Program-made: the position numbers and the translations under genes | Part shown: one piece after another, positions 57,806 to 64,000 of the stretch | Position numbering within the stretch: the first letter of the stretch is position 1 | Layout: each line of letters starts with the position of its first letter | Source of the DNA: JAOPZW01 sp963851295 | GTDB lineage: Bacteria; Actinomycetota; Thermoleophilia; Solirubrobacterales; Solirubrobacteraceae | Reading direction: 5' to 3' | Assembly: GCA_963851295.1 (NCBI GenBank) | Contig: CAWKOS010000001.1 | Location: 496,001 to 560,000 of the forward strand | DNA length: 64,000 bases | Notes under the pieces: generated by a model | Told to the model about the DNA's origin: nothing | Database searches by the model: none | The model's input: only the letters and a program-made list of their open reading frames with translations

Positions 57806-58845
57806 CAGCTCGCGGCGCGGTCGCTGTCGCGGCGGTCCGCGCGGGTGATGTCCCGGTGGGCGACCTCGACGAAGACGTCGTCGCGCTGCCCCCACCGGCG
57901 CGCGAGATGCTCGATGACGGCGACGGAGCGGTGGCGGCCGCCCGTGCAGCCGACGGCGATCGTGAGGTGCGCCTTGCCCTCGGCGACGTACTGGGGCAGC
58001 AGGTAGTCCAGCAGCGGCTCGAGGCGCTCGAAGAAGGACTCGAGCTGGCCGTCGCGCCCGACGAAGTCGACCACGCGCTGGTCGTGCCCGGTGAGCGCGC
58101 GCAGCTCGGGCTCGTAGTGCGGGTTGGGCAGGAAGCGCACGTCGAGGACGACGTCGGCGTCGCGCGCGGGGCCGTGCTTGAAGCCGAAGGACTCCAGGGA
58201 GACCGCGAGCTTGGAGGTCGGCGCGCGGGGCAGGAACTCGTCGGCGATCCGCCGGCGCAGCATGTGCGCCTTCAGCCCGGTCGAGTCGATGACCACGTCG
58301 GCCAGGCCCCTCATCGGCTCGAGCACCGCGCGCTCGAGCGCGATGCCGCGCTCGACGCTGGAGGCGGGCGCGAGCGGGTGGCGGCGGCGGGTCTCCTGGA
58401 AGCGCGTGAGCAGCGCGTCGTCGGAGGCGTGCAGGAAAAGGACGCGGTGGCGCAGCCCGAGCGCCTCGAGGTCCTCGAGGACGGCGCGCAGGGCCTCGAA
58501 GTAGTCGCCGCCGCGGACGTCGGAGACGACGGCGGCGCGCTCGACCTTCGAGCCCTCGTGGACGAAGAGCTCGACGAGCGCGCGGATCATCTCCGGCGGC
58601 AGGTTGTCGACGCAGAAGTAGCCGGCGTCCTCGAAGACGTTCATCGCCGTCGACTTGCCGGCACCCGAGTAGCCGGTGATGACGACCAGGTCCTCCAGCC
58701 GCGACTCGGCGTACGGCCGCGGCTCGTGCCCGTCGGCGCCGACCTCGGCGTGGTCGACGCGGGGCCTGCGCCCCAGGCGCAGGCGAGAAAGCCGCGGCGG
58801 GCCTTTGACGGCCATGTCCTGCAGTCTCTCGGGATCGTCGGACAT
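57805..58845 (-). CDS. rapZ: RapZ-family RNase adapter/nucleotide-binding protein
   Basis: The product is 346 aa from the ATG at 58845; an ATG at 58815 is also in frame. The Walker A motif VVITGYSGAGKSTAMNVFED (P-loop about residues 57-64), CVDNLPPEMIRALVELF, VVSDVRGGDYFEAL, LFLHASDDALLTRFQETRRR HPL in separate pieces, and the C-terminal CTGGRHRSVAVIEHLARRWG are RapZ/YvcJ hallmarks. RapZ binds glmZ sRNA in E. coli; in Gram-positives its target is less clear, but it hydrolyses ATP/GTP. About 40-50 extra N-terminal residues precede the usual start. It is 32 bp downstream of uvrC. Confidence 0.93.
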   Translation of the reverse strand: MSDDPERLQDMAVKGPPRLSRLRLGRRPRVDHAEVGADGHEPRPYAESRLEDLVVITGYSGAGKSTAMNVFEDAGYFCVDNLPPEMIRALVELFVHEGSKVERAAVVSDVRGGDYFEALRAVLEDLEALGLRHRVLFLHASDDALLTRFQETRRRHPLAPASSVERGIALERAVLEPMRGLADVVIDSTGLKAHMLRRRIADEFLPRAPTSKLAVSLESFGFKHGPARDADVVLDVRFLPNPHYEPELRALTGHDQRVVDFVGRDGQLESFFERLEPLLDYLLPQYVAEGKAHLTIAVGCTGGRHRSVAVIEHLARRWGQRDDVFVEVAHRDITRADRRDSDRAAS

Positions 58846-58877
58846 TGCAGTTATCCCGACGTGAATGCTCTCAGCCC

Positions 58878-60764
58878 TCAGTCGCCGGTGCGATGCAGGT
58901 GCGCCCAGATGTCGCGGGCGGTCTTGCCGGGCAGGCCCGGGACGGCCTCGAGCTGCTCGCGCGTGGCGGCCAGGACGGCCTCCGGCGAGCCGAAGTGCGC
59001 CATCAGCGTGCGCTTGCGCGCCGGCCCGATCCCGGGGAGGTCGTCGAGGATCGAGGTCGTCATCGCCCGGTCGCGCCGCGTGCGGTGGTGGGTGATGGCG
59101 AAGCGGTGCGCCTCGTCGCGCACGCGCTGCAGGAGCTGCAGCGCGGGCGTGTCGTGCGGGAGGACGATCGGCTCGGCGCGCCCGGGGACGAAGACCTCCT
59201 CGATGCGCTTGGCCAGCGAGATCACGGTGACGCCGCGCTCGCGGAAGCCCTCGAGCGCGCGCAGGCCGGCGGCGAGCTGGCCCGGGCCGCCGTCGATGAC
59301 GACGAGGTTGGGCAGCGTGGCGAAGGACTCGTTGCGCTTGGGGTCGTGGGGGCTGATGTCCTGCTGGGTCTCCCACTGCGCCAGCCGGCGCGAGAGGACC
59401 TCCTCCATCGCGGCGAAGTCGTCGGGGACGCCCTCCTGCAGGCCGCGGATCGTGAAGCGGCGGTAGTCGGACTTCTTCGGCGCCCCGCCCTCGAAGACGA
59501 CCATCGAGGCGACCGTGTGGGTGCCCATGAGGTTGGAGATGTCGAAGCACTCGATGCGCAGCGGCAGCGCATCGAGCCCGAGCGCCTCCTGCAGCCCGTC
59601 GAGCGCCTCGACGCGCTGCTGGCGGCGGCGCTCGGCCTTCAGGCGCTCCTGGTCGAGGGCCAGCATCGCGTTGCGCTCGGCGAGCTCGAGGATCCGGCGC
59701 TTGTCGCCGCGCTCGGCGGCGCGGACCTCGACCTTCGCCCCCCGGCGCTGCGCGAGCGCCTCGGCGAGCGCCTCGCGGCCCTCGACGGCCTCCTGGACGA
59801 TGACCTGCGGCGGGATCGCCATCTGGTCGCCGTAGTACTGCAGGACGAACTCCTCGCCCACCTCCCCCACCTCGCGCTCGGCCGCGTTCTCGAGGTAGAA
59901 GGACTGGCGGTCCGAGAGCACGCCGTCGCGGATCTGGAAGACCTGCGCGTTGGCGTCCGTCCCGTCGACCGCGACCGCGACGACGTCGACGGTGCCGATC
60001 GACTCGTTGGCGACGCGCTGGCGCTCGAGCAGCGAGCGCACGGCGCGCAGGCGGTTGCGCTCGAGCGCCGCCTGCTCGAACTCGTGCGCCGCCGAGGCCG
60101 CCTTCATCCGCGCTTCGAGGTCGCGCTCGATCTCGCGGTAGCGGCCCGAGAGGAAGGCGACGACGCCGTCGATCGACTCGCGGTACTCCTCGGCGGTCAC
60201 GTAGCCGACGCAGGGCGCCCCGCAGCGCTTGATGTAGTAGTCCAGGCACGGCGAGCCCGAGCGCCGCCCCGGCTCGGTGCCCTGGCAGGAGCGGAAGAGG
60301 AAGACCTTGCCCAGCAGGTCGAGCGTGCCGCGCACGCGCTTGGCGTTCGAGTAAGGCCCGAAGTAGGCGCGGTCGCGGCGGTGGCGCTCGCGCGTGAAGT
60401 AGACGCGGGGGTACTCCTCGTCCATCGAGATGGCGATGAACGGATAGGACTTGTCGTCGCGCAGGCGGATGTTGAAGCGCGGGCGGTACTGCTTGATGAA
60501 GTTCTGCTCGGCGAGCAGCGCCTCGGCCTCGGAGGCGACGAGCACGAACTCGACCGACTCGATCGCGTCGACCATCTCGTAGGCGCCGCGCGTCACTGGG
60601 TTGCTGAAGTGACTCGCGACGCGCTTTCGCAGCGACTTGGCCTTGCCGACGTAGATGACCTTGGCCTTGGCGTCGCGGAAGAGGTAGACGCCAGGGCCGT
60701 CGGGCAGCGCCTTGCGCTGCTCGGCGAGCCGGGTGCGGCGACCCTCTGACGTCTCCGTGGCCAT
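58878..60764 (-). CDS. uvrC: Excinuclease ABC subunit C
   Basis: The product is 628 aa from the ATG at 60764. The GIY-YIG domain opens with LPDGPGVYLFRDAKAKVIYV and GKAKSLRKRVASHF; the UVR-domain-like helix is EIERDLEARMKAASAAHEFE; the RNase-H-like nuclease region has ECFDISNLMGTHTVASMVVF and LVVIDGGPGQLAAGLRALEG; tandem HhH motifs end the protein (LPGIGPARKRTLMAHFGSPE, AVPGLPGKTARDIWAHLH). It incises damaged DNA 3' and 5' of the lesion with UvrB. It is the first gene of the long minus-strand operon. Confidence 0.97.
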   Translation of the reverse strand: MATETSEGRRTRLAEQRKALPDGPGVYLFRDAKAKVIYVGKAKSLRKRVASHFSNPVTRGAYEMVDAIESVEFVLVASEAEALLAEQNFIKQYRPRFNIRLRDDKSYPFIAISMDEEYPRVYFTRERHRRDRAYFGPYSNAKRVRGTLDLLGKVFLFRSCQGTEPGRRSGSPCLDYYIKRCGAPCVGYVTAEEYRESIDGVVAFLSGRYREIERDLEARMKAASAAHEFEQAALERNRLRAVRSLLERQRVANESIGTVDVVAVAVDGTDANAQVFQIRDGVLSDRQSFYLENAAEREVGEVGEEFVLQYYGDQMAIPPQVIVQEAVEGREALAEALAQRRGAKVEVRAAERGDKRRILELAERNAMLALDQERLKAERRRQQRVEALDGLQEALGLDALPLRIECFDISNLMGTHTVASMVVFEGGAPKKSDYRRFTIRGLQEGVPDDFAAMEEVLSRRLAQWETQQDISPHDPKRNESFATLPNLVVIDGGPGQLAAGLRALEGFRERGVTVISLAKRIEEVFVPGRAEPIVLPHDTPALQLLQRVRDEAHRFAITHHRTRRDRAMTTSILDDLPGIGPARKRTLMAHFGSPEAVLAATREQLEAVPGLPGKTARDIWAHLHRTGD

Positions 60765-60805
60765 CCACCTAGACGATACGAGCAGGTAGGGTCGCGCCCG
60801 CCGCC

Positions 60806-61837
60806 ATGGCCCTCGTCAACCTCTACTCCGACACCCAGACGCGCCCCACGGCACAGATGCGCGCCGCCATCGCGGCCGCCGAGGTCGGCGACGAGCAGCG
60901 CTTCGCCGACCCGACCACGAGCGCGCTCGAGGAGCGGGTGGCGACGCTGCTGGGCCACGAGGCGGCGGTCTTCCTGCCCAGCGGGACGATGTGCAACGAG
61001 ATCGCGATCCGCCTGCACATCCGCCCCGGCGGCGAGCGGATGTTCCTGGGGCGCGACACGCACCCGCTGATCGCGGAGGCCGGCGGCCCGGCGCAGCTCT
61101 CGGGCGCTGTGATCACCGAGGTCGACGGCGAGAGCGGCATGTTCACGCCCGAGGGCCTCCAGGCCGCGATCGCCGGCGGCGGCCCGGGCGGCCGCTACGG
61201 CGCGCGGGCGCGCCTGGTGTGCGTCGAGCAGACGACGAACATGGGCGGCGGGCGCGTCTGGCCGCTGGAGCAGGTGAGCGGCGTGCTCGAGGTCGCGCGC
61301 GGCCACGGGCTCTCGACGCACCTCGACGGCGCGCGGCTCATGAACGCGGTGGTGGCGAGCGGCGTGGCCGCCGCCGAGTGGGCGAGTGGCTTCGACAGCG
61401 CGTGGCTGGACTTCACCAAGGGGCTCGGAGCCCCGGTGGGCGCCTGTCTGGCCGGCCCCGCGGACTTCATCGAGGAGGCCTGGCGCTGGAAGCAGATGAT
61501 GGGCGGCGCCATGCGCCAGTCGGGCATCGTCGCCGCGGCGGGCCTCTACGCGCTCGACCACCACGTCGAGCGCCTTGCCGAGGACAACGCCCGCGCGCGG
61601 CGCCTGGCCGACGGGCTCGCCGAGCTGCCGGGCGTGACGATCGACCCGCCGACGGTCGAGACGAACATCGTCATCTTCGACGTCCCCGACGCCCCGGCCT
61701 TCACCGCGGCGCTCGCGGCGCAGGACGTGGCCGTCAGCCACTTCAGCCCCACCCGCGTGCGCGCGGTGACGCATCTCGACGTCGACGACGCCGGGATCGA
61801 GCGCGCGCTGGCGGTGGCCGCCCAGGCGCTGCAGTAG
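60806..61837 (+). CDS. ltaE: Low-specificity L-threonine aldolase
   Basis: The product is 343 aa from the ATG at 60806. It is a fold-type I PLP enzyme with SDTQTRPTAQMRAAIAAAEV, the aldolase block FLPSGTMCNEIAIRLHIRPG, and STHLDGARLMNAVVASGVAA, in which Asp pairs with the PLP ring. The Schiff-base Lys is in DSAWLDFTKGLGAPVGACLA (about residue 205). It cleaves L-threonine or L-allo-threonine to glycine and acetaldehyde. It is divergent from uvrC (41 bp between starts) and is followed 9 bp later by the molybdoenzyme gene, so the two are probably cotranscribed. Confidence 0.93.
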   Translation: MALVNLYSDTQTRPTAQMRAAIAAAEVGDEQRFADPTTSALEERVATLLGHEAAVFLPSGTMCNEIAIRLHIRPGGERMFLGRDTHPLIAEAGGPAQLSGAVITEVDGESGMFTPEGLQAAIAGGGPGGRYGARARLVCVEQTTNMGGGRVWPLEQVSGVLEVARGHGLSTHLDGARLMNAVVASGVAAAEWASGFDSAWLDFTKGLGAPVGACLAGPADFIEEAWRWKQMMGGAMRQSGIVAAAGLYALDHHVERLAEDNARARRLADGLAELPGVTIDPPTVETNIVIFDVPDAPAFTAALAAQDVAVSHFSPTRVRAVTHLDVDDAGIERALAVAAQALQ

Positions 61838-61846
61838 GTTGCACCG

Positions 61847-64000
61847 ATGGCGGTCGCCTTCACCACGTGCCCGCTCTGCGAGGCCACCTGCGGGCTGCGC
61901 CTGACCGTCGAGGCCGGCGCCGTCACCGCGATCCGCGGCGACGCCGAGGACGTCCTCAGCCACGGCTTCATCTGCCCCAAGGGTGCGTCGCTGAAGGAGC
62001 TGCACGAGGACCCCGACCGGCTGCGCACGCCGATGGTCCGCGACGCCGGCGGGACGCTGCGCCCGGCGAGCTGGGACGAGGCCTTCGCCGCCATCGACCG
62101 CCGCCTGCCGGCGATCCAGGCCGAGCACGGCCACGACGCCGTCGCCGTCTACATCGGCAACCCGACGGCCCACAACCTGGCGTCGCTGCTCTACGGGCGG
62201 GTGCTGCTCAAGGCGCTGCGGACGCGCAACATCTTCAGCGCGAGCACCGTCGACCAGTTCCCCAAGCAGGTGGCCTCGGCGCTCATGTTCGGCAGCGGCG
62301 CCACCGTCGCCGTCCCCGACGTCGACCGCACCGACCACCTGCTCATCCTCGGCGCCAACCCGCTCGCCTCGCAGGGCAGCCTGCTCACGGCGCCCGACAT
62401 GCGCGGGCGCCTGCGCGCGATCCGCGCCCGCGGCGGCAAGGTCGTCGTCGTCGACCCGCGGCGCACGCGGACCGCGCGCGAGGCCGACGAGCACCACTTC
62501 ATCCGCCCCGGGACCGATGCGCTGCTGCTGGCCGCGATGGTCCATACGCTCTTCGACGAGGCGCTCGTGGACCCCGGCGCCCTCGCCGACCACGTCGCCG
62601 GCCTCGACGCCGTCGGCGAGTTGGCCGCCGGGATCGCGCCCGAGGACGCCGCCGGCGCCTGCGGGATCGCCGCCCCGGAGATCCGCCGCATGGCCCGCGA
62701 GCTGGCCGCGGCGCCGAGCGCCGCCGTCTACGGGCGCATCGGCACCACGACACAGCGCTTCGGGACGACGGCGAGCTGGCTCGTCGACATCCTCAACGTC
62801 CTCACCGGCAACCTCGACCGCCCCGGCGGCGCGATGTTCCCGCGCCCGGCGACGGGCTCGTCGAACACCTCGGGCGAGCCGGGGCGCGGCCGCGGCGCGG
62901 CCTTCGGCCGCTGGAGCAGCCGCGTGCGCGAGATGGGCGAGGTCTTCGGCGAGCTGCCCGCGGCCTGCCTGGCCGAGGAGATCCAGACGCCGGGCGAGGG
63001 CCGGGTCCGCGCGCTGGTCACGGTCGGCGGCAACCCGGCGGTGAGCACGCCCAACAGCGAGCGCCTCGCCGCGGCGATGGAGACGCTCGACTTCATGGTC
63101 AGCGTCGACGTCTACGTCAACGAGACCACGCGCCACGCCGACGTCATCCTCCCCGGGCCCTCGCCGCTGCAGCGCCCGCACTACGACCTCGCGCTGCTGG
63201 GCTTCGCGGTGCGCAACGTCGCCAACTACTCGCCGCCCGCCCTCGGCCTCGACCCCGAGGTGCCCGGCGAGTGGGAGACGCTGCTGCGCCTGGCGGCGAT
63301 CGTCACCGGGCAGGGACCGGATGCCGACGTCGCCGCGCTCGACCGGCTCGTCGCCCTCGACGTCGCGGGCCGCATGGGCGGCGACCCCGAGGAGCTGCTC
63401 GCCGCCGTGGAGCCGCGCGTCGGCCCCGAGCGCCTCCTCGACCTGCGGCTGCGCGGCGGCCCGTACGACCTGACGCTCGCCGACCTCGAGGCGGCGCCCC
63501 ACGGGGTCGACCTCGGCCCGCTCGAGCCGCGCCTCCCCGACGCCCTGCGCACGCCGAGCGGGAAGGTCGAGCTGGCGCCCGAGCCGCTCGTCGCCGACGT
63601 CGCCCGCCTGCACGAGGCGCTGGCCGAGCCGGTCGACGGCGGCATGGTCCTCGTCGGCCGGCGCGACCTGCGCTCCAACAACTCGTGGATGCACAACCTG
63701 CCGACGCTGGTGCGCGGCAAGCCGCGCTGCACCGCCCACGTCCACCCCGACGACGCCGAGCGCCTCGGCCTCGCCGACGGCGAGCCGGCGGTCGTGCGCT
63801 CGCGCGCCGGGGCGGTCGTGATCCCCGTCGAGGTCACCGGCGACGTGATGCCCGGCGTCGTCTCGATCCCGCACGGCTGGGGCCACGACCTCCCCGGCGT
63901 CGACCTGGCGGTCGCCGCCGAGCACGCGGGCACGAACTCCAACGTGCTCAGCGACGAGCTGGTCCTCGAGCCGCTCTCCGGCACCGCCGTGCTCAACGGC
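61847..64000 (+). CDS. Molybdopterin oxidoreductase with [4Fe-4S] cluster (3' end outside window)
   Basis: The frame from the ATG at 61847 runs 718 codons without a stop to the window edge. The N-terminal cluster site is CPLCEATC with C43 in GFICPKG (Cys 8, 11, 15, 43). Next come YIGNPTAHNLASLLYGRVLL, FSASTVDQFPKQVASALMFG and LILGANPLASQGSLLTAPDM, all typical of the MopB/DMSO-reductase family. GNPAVSTPNSERLAAAMETL and HADVILPGPSPLQRPHYDLA continue the cofactor domains. The C-terminal MoCo domain starts near MVLVGRRDLRSNNSWMHNLP. It resembles actinobacterial formate-dehydrogenase-like proteins, but no catalytic Cys or Sec is apparent at the metal, so the substrate is open. Confidence 0.93.
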   Translation, partial: MAVAFTTCPLCEATCGLRLTVEAGAVTAIRGDAEDVLSHGFICPKGASLKELHEDPDRLRTPMVRDAGGTLRPASWDEAFAAIDRRLPAIQAEHGHDAVAVYIGNPTAHNLASLLYGRVLLKALRTRNIFSASTVDQFPKQVASALMFGSGATVAVPDVDRTDHLLILGANPLASQGSLLTAPDMRGRLRAIRARGGKVVVVDPRRTRTAREADEHHFIRPGTDALLLAAMVHTLFDEALVDPGALADHVAGLDAVGELAAGIAPEDAAGACGIAAPEIRRMARELAAAPSAAVYGRIGTTTQRFGTTASWLVDILNVLTGNLDRPGGAMFPRPATGSSNTSGEPGRGRGAAFGRWSSRVREMGEVFGELPAACLAEEIQTPGEGRVRALVTVGGNPAVSTPNSERLAAAMETLDFMVSVDVYVNETTRHADVILPGPSPLQRPHYDLALLGFAVRNVANYSPPALGLDPEVPGEWETLLRLAAIVTGQGPDADVAALDRLVALDVAGRMGGDPEELLAAVEPRVGPERLLDLRLRGGPYDLTLADLEAAPHGVDLGPLEPRLPDALRTPSGKVELAPEPLVADVARLHEALAEPVDGGMVLVGRRDLRSNNSWMHNLPTLVRGKPRCTAHVHPDDAERLGLADGEPAVVRSRAGAVVIPVEVTGDVMPGVVSIPHGWGHDLPGVDLAVAAEHAGTNSNVLSDELVLEPLSGTAVLNG

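Noticed and set aside
60593..63925. 1110-codon minus-strand frame
   Set aside because: It mirrors the threonine aldolase and molybdoenzyme genes on the plus strand, which carry catalytic motifs; long antisense frames are expected at this G+C content.

Overview
The window is about 72% G+C, with densely packed genes, frequent GTG starts and many ATGA/GTGA overlaps. The gene content (uvrC-rapZ next to gap-pgk-tpiA-gpmI, DUF3467, many LuxR/TetR/HxlR/PadR/MarR regulators, a threonine-rich lipoprotein beside a Pkn-type kinase) fits a high-GC actinobacterium, most likely class Thermoleophilia (Solirubrobacterales-like). That placement is an inference from protein style, not from a marker tree.

Two halves differ sharply. 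Roughly 1-33 kb is accessory sequence. It holds small regulator/enzyme pairs, many divergent: ATPase/TPR regulators, a berberine-bridge-type FAD oxidase, cupins, SRPBCC proteins, four class I methyltransferases, an alpha/beta hydrolase, EthD, EamA and MFS transporters, a peroxiredoxin, an SDR and a VWA surface protein. Decayed genes are scattered among them: a kinesin-light-chain-type TPR gene, a second FAD oxidase tail, a frameshifted HD-domain/LuxR gene with an internal deletion, an amidase in pieces, a frameshifted methyltransferase and a RES-type toxin with an eroded C-terminus. A tRNA-Gly(CCC) 3' half followed by a strong hairpin at 29.6 kb suggests an old integration boundary. Several regulators have readable operators: inverted repeats at 7.95, 21.4, 22.2 and 26.2 kb, and 11-bp-phased direct repeats at 16.14 kb.

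Roughly 33.5-64 kb is mainly conserved core sequence. A translationally coupled minus-strand operon carries rlmH, a two-TM RCK channel, argS and a fumarylacetoacetase-family gene. It is followed by DUF3467, an M48 protease, a plus-strand phosphoesterase / Thr-rich lipoprotein / Ser-Thr kinase operon, tgt, a DedA protein, an AUR1-like phosphatase-family protein and Hsp20. A MarR / MhqO / MhqD quinone-stress locus sits at 47.6-49.8 kb. A long minus-strand run from uvrC to an aminotransferase (60.8 down to 49.8 kb) contains rapZ, a VOC protein, an O-methyltransferase, lower glycolysis (gap, pgk, tpiA, gpmI) and a coiled-coil protein. The right end has a threonine aldolase and a molybdopterin oxidoreductase cut by the window edge.

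The most unusual protein-level signals are an arginyl-tRNA synthetase whose HIGH signature reads T-A-A-S, an RCK channel whose selectivity filter reads TIGSH instead of TVGYG, an SDR lacking the catalytic tyrosine, and a regulator fusing a STAND-type ATPase, a GNAT-like region and a PhoB-type winged helix. I see no CRISPR array, intact transposase, rRNA operon or complete prophage.
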